NCBI GenBank assembly: GCA_902702965.1
Contig: CACRXP010000032.1
Span: 1,130,226-1,194,225 of the forward strand
Reading direction: 5' to 3'
Origin: Spirometra erinaceieuropaei
Taxonomy: Eukaryota; Platyhelminthes; Cestoda; Diphyllobothriidea; Diphyllobothriidae
Length of the DNA: 64,000 nt
A model generated the notes under the pieces. The model saw only the letters and a program-made list of their open reading frames with translations. It made no database searches and was not told where the DNA came from. Positions 11,335 to 22,478 of this stretch are shown in pieces (within the stretch, counting starts at the first letter, position 1; each line of letters starts with the position of its first letter). Made by a program: the position numbers and the translations under genes.

Positions 11335-11855
11335 CAATGTATTGGCAGAACAGCATTACTGACGAAAACAAGGGAGACTGGAATAGCCACTTTTGACTGA
11401 CAACGGCTAATTAGCCAGAAACGGTCATTCCGGCCTCCCTTGTCATTGTTGGCAATGCCATTCTGTCCTTATTACACGCCGCCATACAGCGGCTGGTGGG
11501 GTTCAAGAGAGAGAGTGAGTTGCCTAATTGGATCGGTGAGGTCCCCTTTGCCGCTATATTTGCCCAATCACAATTGCCAGAACAAGGAACTCGCGGCTCA
11601 GTGGCTAGGGTGTTGGAATTCAAACGAACGGGTCACGAGATCGAGCCCCAGGTGTCAAACAACTGGCGGTTGTGCAGGGCTAGCTGACGACAGCTAAAGT
11701 GCCTGAAAGAGCCATCCCTAGTCTTCGTTGATAATGCTGTTCTGCCTACAGTACGCGCCGATGCGACTCGATGGAGGGCCCCAAGGCATAAAGGGACGAA
11801 TGAGTTCCGCAGTGCAATCGGTGAGCCTCCCTCTACCATGGTTTTTAACAGTGCC
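11335..11855. repeat. tRNA-derived SINE family S2, nested and inverted copies
   Basis: A plus-strand SINE has A-box-like GCGGCTCAGTGGCTAGGG (about 11592-11609), B-box-like GAGATCGAGCCCC (about 11637-11649) and a body containing GCTAGCTGACGACAGCTAAA. Upstream, 11345-11455 holds two tail segments in opposite orientation (CAAGGGAGACTGGAAT and ATTCCGGCCTCCCTTG), so several copies collided. The same body occurs at 17015-17215 and 31470-31735. Confidence 0.65.
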
Positions 11856-12221
11856 CAAAGAGGGCTTAACTAAGTTTTGTTTGCAGCTGGATATTTTTTG
11901 TGGGTTTTTGACTCTCTTCATGCCCTTAACAAAATCTTCCTTTTGGTGCTCAACCGGTTTATGTTACGAGCTCTTAACAGTTGCATCATGCAAGCCAGCT
12001 TCTTGACCCGCCTTTTTTATCATTTAATCATCAAATTTTCGACAGTCGAGGGTATTCAATTGTCACTCATCTCCACGTAGATTGTGAGACTCATGCCAGC
12101 AAACGACTACTTAAGTTGTATCTTGCAGCGCTTGATCTCGCCCAGCTTTATGACGGTTCGCCTCCAGAACAGGAGTCAGGAACCCTTATCTGGTAAGTAA
12201 CTCTAGAGATCATATGCCTAT
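11856..12221. other. Noncoding stretch left of Merlin copy 1
   Basis: No domain-bearing ORF or RNA gene is visible. The last nine bases (TATGCCTAT, 12213-12221) form the left member of the imperfect target-site duplication of the adjoining Merlin element. Confidence 0.4.
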
Positions 12222-13009
12222 GGTAACAATCGGGAGATGGCACCCAAAAATCCGTTACTTAGAAATAATACCTTCAAAAGTGGACTCAAAAGCATTCAGG
12301 CTATATCAGCGGTTGCAGGCCTACTCTCACGCAGTACCTGGTCTTTCCGCGACGGCCTAATATGGGCTGGCCGAACGAACATCGCAGGAGGTTACATGGA
12401 CGATGGTCGCTGTTACCCAACCTTTCCCATCGTAACACACGTACACCTGAATATACGGCATACATTCGCATTATGGCAGTTTATTACAAAACAAAAACAC
12501 TTTTAAATAGGATAAGTCTGCACAGCATGGGGCAGGAACAGTTCCCAGGCATCTGTCAAAGACATGGCGTTGAGGCCAAACCAAAGACGATACTGTACTT
12601 CGTCTATGTGAGCCCACACAGCTCGACCACATACAGGGCCTCCCTCGTGGAGTTTCCTTTTTAGTCTACTCCAGTATGCCTCAGTGGCATCGGTGTGCCG
12701 TCCGGTGGTAGGGTCCTAGAAGTTCTTTGAGTGGTTAACAGAGAAATGTAGATAACCTTCTGAGGTAAGACGATTATACGCCTTCCACTCGTCACTTACC
12801 ATTATACTGCCTTTGACGACCCCCTTTGTAATAACGGAACGGAGAGCGGGCCAACTCCGATCATTCACCTGTTCAAATAAGGCTTTTTGTCGGCTACTAT
12901 CGTACATCCCGACCAGCCACCACCCATTAAACCCCTATTAACACCTGTCCCGTAAGACAGGCTGCTTTGGTTAGGCGGATTTTTTGGGTGCCACCTCCCG
13001 ATTGTTACC
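12222..13009 (-). mobile_element. Merlin-type DNA transposon, internally deleted, copy 1
   Basis: The ends are inverted repeats starting GGTAACAATCGGGAG and including CACCCAAAAAATCCG. The flanks are an imperfect 9-bp duplication, TATGCCTAT (12213-12221) and TTTACCTAT (13010-13018). Merlin elements make 8-9 bp duplications, which fits. The interior encodes, on the minus strand, the C-terminal half of an IS1595/ISXO2-like transposase. The N-terminal half is missing and the TIR is fused almost directly to the middle of the gene, exactly as in the copy at 54825-55603. Confidence 0.8.
12503..12957 (-). pseudogene. Merlin transposase, N-terminally deleted
   Basis: Minus-strand remnant of a DDE transposase. 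It shows VNDRSWPALRSVI, the second catalytic Asp context SDEWKAYNRL, VNHSKNF, then after an in-frame TAG the conserved DPTTGRHT and EAYWSRLK, where the catalytic Glu (EAYW) lies, ending with VQTYPI. The first catalytic Asp region (usually an IDE motif) is deleted. The TAG after KNF is CAG in the 54.8-kb copy, so it is a C-to-T change in this copy. The protein would cut and paste Merlin elements; this copy cannot. Confidence 0.75.
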
Positions 13010-13018
13010 TTTACCTAT

Positions 13019-14117
13019 TGACGTGGTTTATCCTAGGGAATTTCGCCAGGCAGGACAAACCTCACATAGGCTCAACCACCCTCCGTCGAGGGAAGGACAG
13101 AAGCAGCCGTCAAACCACAAAACACCCGACAAAGAACGGAGACAGCAAAAAAGTGGAAGAGTGGATCCACTGAGCGCCGACTAACACAGTAAGCCATCTG
13201 AAATTTGTTCGATTTTTTCAGTTAGAGCTTTTACCGTAGTGAGCCAACAAGGCTCTCACAAAATCTGCTCCGTTGAACCCTCTATCTTTTTCAGAAGTTT
13301 TAAATATGCCAATATAAGATTCAGACGTAGGCCAATTCAGAGGTGGGCACAATTGCCATCGTCAAGACTGTAAGCTTTTCAAAGCAGCGTGGCATCACGT
13401 AACGATAAATTCCTATCTGACTGATTTAAAGCATGCATAAGCTGCTTCGGAATTTGTCGATGGAGTTGATCGTTGTTAGGTAAACTTAGCTGAATAACCC
13501 GAACTATTCATACGTCCAATTGCAAAGATCGTATGCGAGATGCCACAAAGTCAAGCAAGTGTCCCAAAGAAGGTGCTTAGCTTGTGAACCGTTGGTACGC
13601 TGTGGGACTTCGCCAAAACTGTCCTAATACTCGTACCCTCCAGCGCTGGGTTATTTTGGAAGACAGACCTATTATCCAGTTGACACGGATGTCTGAATGT
13701 TCGAAATACTTGGCTTCAGTACCCAGTTCTCCTGTCGAATGTGGTCATTGAAGGTGTAACTACTACGATCAATTTACTCAGAGGGTACTATTTTTTCCGC
13801 CATTGTCTTTCTAACACTCATTAATAGTTGGTTATCCTTTTTTATGGGAAAGTGGGGTCGACCACATTTTGTTCTGTAATCAGGGTACGTCAGCAGTGTC
13901 ATTGTCACGTGACGGCGGCGGTGGAGACGTGTACCCAATGTTTACCTGTTTTGGCTTTGGCCTGAAAAACTCTATGACCAATGGACCCCGCTAGGACCAA
14001 GCCTACTGATTGGGACATTAGCTATAAATATCCATTCCACTCTGCGCTATGCTTGACGACAGCATCTCGATACCATAGCTGGTTGGTGACAGCCTCGTAG
14101 CGGAATAGGGTAAAGTG
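13019..14117. other. Noncoding stretch between Merlin copy 1 and LINE D
   Basis: No domain-bearing ORF, RNA gene or recognisable repeat. A GC-richer patch (about 13900-14000) holds a CACGTGAC E-box-like site; no transcript can be tied to it. Confidence 0.4.
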
Positions 14118-16266
14118 CCTTGTTTACAAAGCCCGCCAACACTTCGAGGGTAACCTTTTAAACTGTGTAGGGGAAAACCCAAAGCTTTTCTTCCACTACT
14201 AAAGACAAAGTACTTGCAACAGGGATCCGATACCTATGTTTAAATGGGGAGGATGGCGTTAAACTTTACACGGACGACGAAAAGGCTGAGCATCTCTCCA
14301 GATTCTTTAAGTCGGTTTTTACGAGCGAAGTCGATGTACACGCTGATCACTATAATGTGATCGATGTCTCGAAAACTGACTCAGTGTTCCTCAGAAATTT
14401 ATAGTTCAACAAGAATTACTGACGCTAAAAGAAGCGACATCGCCTGGTCCTGACGAAATATCGGCAAAGTTGTTAAAGGAATTAGCCATAGAACTGGCAG
14501 AACCTCTGTGTCTCCTCTTCCAAGTCCCTCTTGATGCAATCAGATTGCCTCCTGTGTGGAAGAATGCGTGGGCTTTACCGATACATGATAGTGGCAGTCG
14601 CGCTTCCGCAAACAACTGCCGACCGGTAAGCCTCACCTCCATATTCTGCAAAGTGATGAAGCGAATTATCAGACGCGAACTGATGCGGTTTTTAGATCAA
14701 AATCATCTTCTGTGCGATGCACAGCATGGTTTCCGCAGACGGAGGTCCTGGTTGACCAATCTACTCTACTGTCTTGAACAGTGGACCCGAGCGACTGATG
14801 AAGAAAACGTGGTGCATGTAGCCTACCTAGACTTCAGGAAGGCCTTCGACAACGTACCACACCAACGTCTTCTACAAAAGCTCCGCCGCATTGGGATAAG
14901 GGGCAAGCATTTGAAGTGGATTGAAAAGTTTTTGATTAGTCGGTCTCAGACTGCCCGTCATGGTGGCCAGCAATCGGCAGATTTGACGGTTACGAGCGGA
15001 GTACCTCAGGGCTCCGTTTTTGGCCCTATCCTCTTCCTCATCTCTGTTGATGATTGCATCCATGGTTTGGACTGCGACATTGGTATGTTTGCTGACGATA
15101 CAAAGCTTTGGACCGTCATCCGCAACGAGGACGACGAAGCAAATCTACAGATAAACCTCGACCGACTCGAACAATGGTCAGGCCACTGGCTCCTCCCATT
15201 TAATGTTACCAAATGCAACATTCTGAGGATTGGCAAAACAAGCTCTGCGCACCGGCAGAAGTACTATCTAAATCACGCACCGCTGCCACTGGTAGAGGTT
15301 CAGAAGGATCTAGGTGTGTGGATAACATCTTCACTAAAGCCATCATTCTACTGCTTGAAAGCAGCGAAATTCGCAATGTTCATCATATATCTCATCAAGC
15401 GGACATTTGCGAAGTTCGACTAAGAGTGCTTACGCAAGGTCTTTGGGATTTTTGTGCACCCACAGTTAGAATTTGCCATTCATTCAGGCCTGGAGACCCT
15501 GGTCTGTCAAAGATCGTACAACCCTAGAAAAAGTCCAACGACGGTCAACGAAGCATGTCAGAGATCATAAAATCTACCTTACGAAACTAGACTGTCAAAT
15601 CATAACCTCCATTCCCTGGACTACAGACAAGTACATGTCGACCTAATTCAAACGTTTCGAATGCTACGGGGTCAGGATTGCTGCCTCGCATCCGGCGACT
15701 TCTTTGAGCTGGCCACCAGTACTAGCTTGAGAGGACATCCTCTGAAACTACGTGTGGCAGGGCGCGACTGGACGCAAGGAGGTCCTTCTTCAGCCAAAGA
15801 GTGGTAGAGGCCTGGAATGCCCTGCCTGTGGACGTCGTCATGTCCTCATCCGTGTACTCATTTAAGAGAAAGCTTGACCAGTACAGGGATATGTACCCCC
15901 ACGGCATCAGAATCTAACAAATTTCCCCTTTACCATCAGTCCCAAAGTTTTACGCTACATAACATGCTACTCCCTAAATTTAAGTAGCATTGTGGTTTGA
16001 CTTTCGCTGTCTCCTGATCGAAGCATATGCGCTTGCTCCGATATTGCTTGGTCCACTCAGTACCGTACTGGTTATTGTACAATTTTGACATAGAAGGCAT
16101 TTACAGACAAATTTATACCAGTGACCAATGCTTGTTTCTGTAATTACTTATCTTTTTTCCTGTGACACTTGCCTTGCACACTCTTTTTTATGACGCTATT
16201 ATAACTAAATGGGAGTTCAAAGGCGATCGCCTACCTTTCCCTTAATAAATCTGATCTGATCTGAAC
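14118..16266 (+). mobile_element. CR1-like LINE (family D), 5'-truncated
   Basis: Plus-strand LINE beginning within the EN-RT linker and ending with AATAAATCTGATCTGATCTGAA (16245-16266). Short tandem repeats at the 3' end in place of poly-A are typical of the CR1 clade. The RT core is one long frame (described separately). The C-terminal region after 15423 continues in other frames, with LRGHPLKLRVAGRD near 15730. The endonuclease is missing through 5' truncation, the usual result of incomplete target-primed reverse transcription. Confidence 0.88.
14390..15423 (+). pseudogene. LINE D reverse transcriptase core
   Basis: Open from about 14390 to a stop at 15421-15423. Motifs in order: SPGPDEISAKLLKELA, CRPVSLTSIFCKVMKRII, AQHGFRRRRSWLTNLL, motif A AYLDFRKAFDNVPHQRLL with the catalytic Asp, SGVPQGSVFGPILFLI, motif C MFADDTKLW with both Asp residues, and a thumb with QKDLGVWITSSLKPS. 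The frame closes early at AKFD, where intact relatives continue with E-(D/C)-F and about 150 more residues; those follow in other frames. Endonuclease and C-terminus are missing or broken, so it is inactive although the palm looks intact. It would copy element RNA onto nicked DNA. Confidence 0.88.
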
Positions 16267-17014
16267 TAGATTTACATTTCGAGACGGGGTTCTTGTTCTT
16301 GTCTCTGAGATCAAAGCAAATACTTCCTATCGAACCTGTAAATGTGTTCGGCGGTCCAGCCTAGGCCGGTGCTTATCAGTGCGCATGCACCTCCAGGGGG
16401 TTGATGAGAAACCATCTTACAACACCAGACCTGCTTGACTGCCTTTCACACTCACTCGATAATCGGGCTCGTAAATCGTCTTTTTGACGATGACAAGAAG
16501 GAGGCAAAGGCACCTTCGGACAGTCACGTGAGTCTGTCTTTTAGTATAGCCCACACAGTCACACCTATAACATGGTCCTAAACTCACACTGCATGCAGTC
16601 ATTATCCATCTGGATTTTGTAGAGGCTGAGATAATTTGTGTTTCCCAACTCCCGTTATAGTGAGCAAAAAAAATCGACTTTGAGAGATCATTTTTCAGAA
16701 CGTCGGTGAACCGGTGTTGGGACAAGTGTCGACTGTCGGTCACCGTGCTACTATTGCGAACAGCCAGTTCCACATATCTCCCTGGTGGGGCTCTTGCTGG
16801 CTCGGCCATTGGTCTGGCAAGTCGCCTCTTCGAAATCGGAATGCGGATTAGGGTGAAATATTCTGGAGCCGGTAAAGGTACCTCTACGATGGTCATGAGT
16901 ACGATCATGGTCATTTACGAGCCCGTATGGGCACAACGGAACGAGTGAAATCCGTAAGAAAGGTCGGTGAGCGTCCCTTACCATTGTATATTCTCGATCG
17001 GAACCGATAGTGCA
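16267..17014. other. Noncoding stretch, nothing recognised
   Basis: A 165-codon minus-strand frame (16417-16914) exists but its composition is not gene-like and it shows no motif. No repeat family was identified. Confidence 0.4.
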
Positions 17015-17215
17015 ACGGGCTCGCAGCCCAGAGGTAAGCAGCGTGGACTTCTAAATAACACGTCGCGAGTTCGGGACTCGGGTGTTACACACTTTGGGGT
17101 TGGGTATGATTGGCTGACGACGGCCAATAAGTCAGAAACTGCCATTCCAGTCTCCCTTGTCTTTGTCGGTAATAACATGCTGCAGCTATCTTTCCTTTCT
17201 CTTTACACCATCTTC
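17015..17215 (+). repeat. tRNA-derived SINE family S2, copy
   Basis: The head shows CTCGCAGCCCAGAGGTAAGC (A-box region) and GTCGCGAGTTCGGGACTCG (B-box region). The body GGCTGACGACGGCCAATAAG and the tail with TTCCAGTCTCCCTTGTCTTT match the tails at 11400-11450 and, reversed, 11350-11390. The A box is degraded. Confidence 0.6.
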
Positions 17216-17444
17216 TAACTAGGCCCTTACACACAGCACCGTAGCATGTCTCACCTTGTTGTTCGGGTACCACTTTCAACATCCATTCCTACCTCCTGCC
17301 CTTTTCTCTCTCGCTTTTTCCGCTTACTAACAGGCTGTCCTCGGTGTCTTGAGGGGATATGTGTCGAACGCAGTCCAGGTCTTCTAATCGCGTCCTTTTC
17401 AGCCCCATCTCCGCCGTACCCGCTTAAGAGGCGATCTTCTACAA

Positions 17445-17770
17445 ACATTCCGTATAATGCGCGGCCTGGACTGCTGTCTCTTACCAGCTAATTTCTTTGA
17501 GTTAGTAACCACAACGACTGACGCTAAGCTGGACATTCGGAAGTTCTTCTTTTCAAACAGAGTGAGCGAGGCTTGGAATGCTTTGCCTGCAGAGGTCGTC
17601 ACGTCTACCTTCGTTGAGGCTTTCGAGCGGTAGTTAGACCAATGTAGCACTGAACGTCACAATGTCACCTGACCGACATCGTCTTAGCATTTCGTTCGAA
17701 CAGTTTATCAATGTTGTTATATTACTGCCGGTATTTCAGTAGCGTTTGTCTTGTATTATTGTCCCACATC
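17445..17770 (+). mobile_element. CR1-like LINE fragment, RT C-terminus
   Basis: Plus-strand remnant reading FRIMRGLDCCLL, then FFELVTTT, KLDIRKFFFSNRVSEAWNAL and PAEVVTSTFVEAFER before a stop. This is the C-terminal signature of family D/G LINEs. No RT palm remains. The exact 3' end is unclear. Confidence 0.65.
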
Positions 17771-18540
17771 CGTTGAATGTGAGTGTTGCATTCAATCCGT
17801 CTCCCTCAGAAATTGAGATAGCGCCAGTTATCCAGAGACAGGCTACTGTACGGCACATTTATTAACGTTAATGTTTTTAACACTTGGAAAAATTCGTTTA
17901 TTTGGCTGGTTTCGAAAACTTTGCCAATCTGTAGAAACTTTGTTGCTGTTTAATGTTTCCATTTTCAGATTTTTTGATATGGTTTGCTTCCTTGTAACAA
18001 ATAGGGAGTTCATAGATTCAACAGCTATGTTTCCCTCAAATAAACTGAAACTGATAAATGAAAATATTTCAGAGGTTAAAATCCCCAGTCATTATCTTAA
18101 CATCGAAAGCAGATTCGGGAATTAATTAAAAGATTTTACCGAGTTGGACAGCATCACTGGCTGAAGAGTTTGCATATTTTAGATACAACCAATAGTTGCC
18201 TTTACTTGCGACGAAAAAATAATCCATGCACAGCAGGAGTTCCGTGCGAATGAGGAGACATCCGGGAACTGGGGAGAGTGTTTCAGGTAGGATCTAGGAT
18301 AAAGCAGGCGACCGCCCCCACGCCTAGTTGTGCGGTTTCGGCGTAGAGATCAGTCTTCTTTAATCAGAGGAGTCAGAAATTAGAGAATGAACTCAGAATT
18401 CCGTGTAAAACATAATATCAAACGTCATTTTCAGAGCAACAGCTCTGATTTGGACCCTTTCGTTTATAGCACATTTGGCATTTAATAATATAATATCCAG
18501 TGTGATTTCGAATAAATGAATATATAGTTTTATTGGAAGA
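17771..18540. other. Noncoding stretch, nothing recognised
   Basis: AT-rich sequence without domain-bearing ORFs or repeats that I can place. Confidence 0.4.
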
Positions 18541-18576
18541 CGCTTTGGACCCCATCAAAGAGAAAGCTCGACAACC

Positions 18577-18648
18577 TGGAGATGCCGGGGATCGAACCCG
18601 GGGCCTCTCGCATGCAAAGCGAGCGCTCTACCACTGAGCTACATCCCC
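18577..18648 (-). tRNA. tRNA-Ala (anticodon UGC)
   Basis: Read on the minus strand, 72 nt fold as a complete cloverleaf. The acceptor GGGGATG pairs with CATCTCC and includes G3:U70, the universal alanine identity pair. The discriminator is A73. The anticodon stem CTCGC/GCGAG closes the loop TTTGCAT with anticodon TGC. The T arm is CCGGG-TTCGATC-CCCGG. The A box (TAGCTCAGTGGTAGAGCG) and B box (GGTTCGATCCC) match pol III consensus. No intron. No run of four T lies within about 100 nt downstream on the transcribed strand, which is unusual for a pol III gene. The intact structure argues for a functional gene. Confidence 0.95.
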
Positions 18649-19014
18649 GACGAAAACTGTTCGACACACATCCATAGATTGTCTGGTCTGTCGAATATCC
18701 ACTAGAATTGCCTGAGTAACTGTCCGTATAATGCGATAGCTAGGTGCTTAGCAGAGAAACTCTGGCCCCTAAAGTTTCAACCAACATCATGTAGCTAGCG
18801 GAATGCCTACGAGCGCATTGGAGATGTCGGCTCAAATACAAAGAGAATCCCGATGTTCTATCTGGACATCCCACCACTTCTCGCAAACGGCTCACTCACA
18901 GAGGCAGTCATTCGCAACTTCGAACACCTGTCAGCCAATCAGCAGGAAAGATGAAAACCGATGGAAACAATAAAATCTGCACATTTTGTGCAGTTCCTTT
19001 CGACAACCAACTAT
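18649..19014. other. Noncoding stretch upstream of the tRNA gene
   Basis: No ORF with a recognisable domain and no repeat identified. It lies 5' of the minus-strand tRNA and 3' of LINE C. Confidence 0.4.
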
Positions 19015-22000
19015 TTCAGTTCAGTTCAGTTTATTGAGGGAAATAGGCGTAAGCATTTGAGTACCCTATTTGCAACGTAAAAAAGTGTGGTATACAGATA
19101 ACATTTTTGGGCTGAAATAGTTTAAACAAGCCCATAATGGTAGGACAAAAAGAGAACGAGTTGCAGGGGGTGAGCTCTACTTCTCATCGCTCTTGGTCAT
19201 TTCGGAACATAAATATGCATAAATACTTTTTAAAACTTTGTATAGATGGTGACATCACAACATCTGTGGGAAGGGCATTTTATGGTTTGACCATTCGAAC
19301 AGAGAAGGAGAACTTCCGCACATCCAGCCTTGCCTGCTGAGTGCGCAGTTTTAGCGGGTGTACTCGGAGGTTGGCCGTGGTCCCCGAAGGCAAGACTGCA
19401 ATCCAACCCCTTAACAATGCGGAAGGCTTGCAAGAGATCCCCAAGAGGTTGCCTGTAACTCAAAGGAAAGAGGTTTAGAGTTACTAGGCGGGTCGCATAA
19501 GGAAAGGAGCTTTGACCCCTGACCATCTTCGTGGCTCTCCTCTGGACTCTTTCGAGGCAGTTTTGATCCTCAACCGCCCACGGCCTCCAGCCTTGTATGC
19601 CGTACTCTAAATACGGTCGGACGAATGTTTCGAATGTCTTTAAGAAAACATCTTCGTCAAAGTCCATAAACGCACGCTTGATGGCGTACAGTACTGACAT
19701 TGCGGTTTTTGCCACTCTCGTGCAGTTGGCGGATGGTTTTAGAGAACTGGCGGTTAGCAGACCGAGGTCCTTTTGGGCTTCGACATCTTTTAAGGCTGCA
19801 CCGGCCAGAAAGTAGTCTCTTGTGCTTTCGGATCTGGCTATGTTGCCTAGGCAACGTTGAACCGCAGGAGCCAACGGTTTGACCACTTCTGCAACCGATT
19901 CAATTTCATCTGCAGCCTGTCTTCGTCGGCAGTACCCCGAATTACAATCCGTGTCTTCATTTCATCGGCAAACATTGCTACGTCGCAGTCTGATGCTCTT
20001 GCGGCATCGTCCACGTAGATAAGGAACAAAATGGGTCCCAGTACTGAACCCTGGGGGGCACCACTCTCGACCATAGCAGGGTCTGATTTCTCTTGCCCGA
20101 TGCATACAACCTGCTGTCGACCCAAAAGGAAGTTTTCGATCTATTTAAGGAAGTTGCCATTGATCCATATTTTTTTTAAGTTTATTTAGGAGCCTTTGGT
20201 GTGGCACAGTGTCGAACGCCTTCTGGAAGTTGATGAAGGCTATGTGGACCGCGTGCCTGTCGTCGAGAGCTCGGGTCCAACTATGGCGAGATTGCAGCAA
20301 GTTTGTCGTGCAGGATCTTCCTTTTCGGAACCCATGTTGGCATTTCGATAGCAAACCGTGAACTTCCAGAAATTGCCTCAGTTCATTCTTTATGATCCTT
20401 TCCACAACTTTGCAGAGAATGCATGTCAAGCTTATGGGCCGGTAATTTGTCGTCGCTGCCCTGTTACCTCTTTTGTGTAGCGGAGTAATATGAACCAGCT
20501 CCCAATCGATAGAAAGTGTTCCAGTGTCAAATGACGTTTGAAAGAGCATCGACAAAGGCACATAGAGCTCACTGGCAAGTTTCTTGAGAAGCTTGGGTGG
20601 AATCTCGTCTGGTCCCAGCGACTTCGATTTGTTTAATGCTTCTAATTCTCTTCGGACAATGCCTTCTGAGAAGAGTATATCACTGACGCTTTTGGTCGGC
20701 AGTTCTTCTGTGGAGGGAGGAAGGAACCTTGTCTCGTTTGTGTAGACTAATTGGAAGAACTGGGAAAAATACGCAGCTTTATCCATACTATCAGCAATCT
20801 CAACGCCATCATTAGTCCTTATTAATCGGATTTGATGCCTGTTTCTTGTACCTCGTCGGAGGTAACTGTAGAGTAATTATGGGTTCTGCGTTGTCCTTTG
20901 TAGCAATTTCTTCTCGAATTCCCACCGCGTCTTCATGATCAGGTTCCTCAGTTTGTTCCTTTGTGTCTTGTAGGTGTTGAAGCATTCAGCTTGTCCAGTG
21001 ACGCAGTATTTTCTCCACAATTTGTGCTTCCTGTTGATTTCTTTCTTAAGGTTGCTCTTTAGCCACCCAGGACGTTTGTTCAGTCTTACACTAGTCAGTG
21101 GGCAGTGGTCGTTGATGAGCTGCAGAAGGACATTCTTAAACAACTCCCAGTCATCGTTGGCATTTCCCGTAAACAGTGAACCTCAGTCGAGACCGGATAA
21201 GACTGCCCTCATCTGATTGAAGTCGCATCGCCAAACATTCCGTCTTTCTTGGTCTGGAGAATGTGAAATGGAGAATAACGAATAATCGCACATAAGCACT
21301 ACGTGGTCACTTCGGCCAAGGGGCGGCATGGTGGCGATCTCGTCTATGCTGTCTGGTGTTTTCGTAAAAACCAGATCAAGGCAGTTTGCCCTTTGTCCTT
21401 CCCGTGTTCTCGTTGGGAACATTACATGTTGTGTAAGGGACGCCTTTAATGTTTTGTTTAACAGAAGGTAATCGAATGACGATTGTGGACCTGACGCTTG
21501 GAGGGTATTCCAGTTTGTTCCTGGAACGTTGAAGTCACTCATGATCATGATGTTAGGTCGACTGGAAAATTTCTCCAACTGCTCCAGTAGTTGAGTGTCT
21601 GCGATTTGGTCTGTTCTAGGTGGTCGGTAGACAGTGAGGACATCAAGACACGGGGAACCGGTAGCCTTGGTGGTCAACCAAATAGCTTCCGTGCCGCACG
21701 CAAACTTGGTGGTGTTTTCCGACACTGCCAGGCCTTCATTTACATACACAACTATACCACCGCCCTGACGATATTCCCTGTCCCTCCGATAAATTTTGTA
21801 TTTAGGCAAGGCTTCTTCATTATCGCTAGTATTTCCGGACAGCTAGGTCTCGGTTACTGCTAAAACATCTGGAGACAGTTCGGCAAAGCAAAGTTTTAGC
21901 TCGTCTAGTTTCGATATGAGGCTTTTGGCATTCGTGTACAAGCACTTCAGCTTTGCATTAGCCGAATTTCCCCTTGCATTTTTTACTGTTTTGAGCATTA

Positions 22001-22138
22001 CTCCGTTATCTCGAACGCCATGTTCTCTGGGCTGATGGGTTCCATTTATATGCGTTGCTCCAGTCAGATCACTGGACATTACTCGCTTTCCTGTATTGCC
22101 GCCTTGAGCAGATGGTTTAACGAAGATATATTTTTAGC
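19015..22138 (-). mobile_element. CR1-like LINE (family B), inverted, 5'-truncated copy (LINE C)
   Basis: Minus-strand copy of the family at 26537-31076. Its 3' end carries the CTGAA tandem tail (19015-19030) after TTTCCCTCAATAAA; its 5' break at 22138 matches about 27899 of the plus copy. ORF2 is broken: EN at 21809-21183 (VTET context, RSDHVVLM, ending at a stop after LSGLD), linker at 21143-20877, RT fingers and palm at 20786-20145, then 20125-19847 and 19886-19230. Motif A reads FINFQKAFD with Asn for the catalytic Asp, and motif C reads MFADEMK with Glu for the second Asp. It is dead. Confidence 0.9.
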
Positions 22139-22478
22139 CACGAGGAAAAGGTCAAGGTCAAGGCGCGCAGATCAATTTCAAAGAAAAGTGAGCTCTGCAT
22201 TTATCTGGATATTCTTAAGTAATTAATGCCTGTTTTTTACTTGTGTACGTTTTAACAGTCGATTCTCTATATAAGGTAAAAGTTTTTCCCAGTTTGTTTG
22301 ACAGTCTGGCAAAATAGTCGTATTTTGTAAAAAAATCCATTGTAGTGAATCCTTTCCCTACTACCGCTTTCTAGTTTTCGTAGTTAAAAACAGTAATACT
22401 TGCTACTCAGTGCGCGTTTCCGTACGTCGGCAACGTTTTGATCCTTCTTCTGTAACGAAAAACTTTTTTTTGTCTGTA
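22139..22478 (+). promoter_or_regulatory. LINE A 5' UTR, presumed internal promoter region
   Basis: Stretch between the 5' break of LINE C and the ORF1 ATG at 22479. LINEs of this type usually carry an internal pol II promoter here. I see TATATAAGG near 22270 but no proof that it acts as a promoter. The upstream limit of the element is uncertain. Confidence 0.35.

Noticed and set aside
16417..16914. 165-codon open frame on the minus strand
   Set aside because: No motif, odd composition, no splice or homology context; length is within chance for this size of window.
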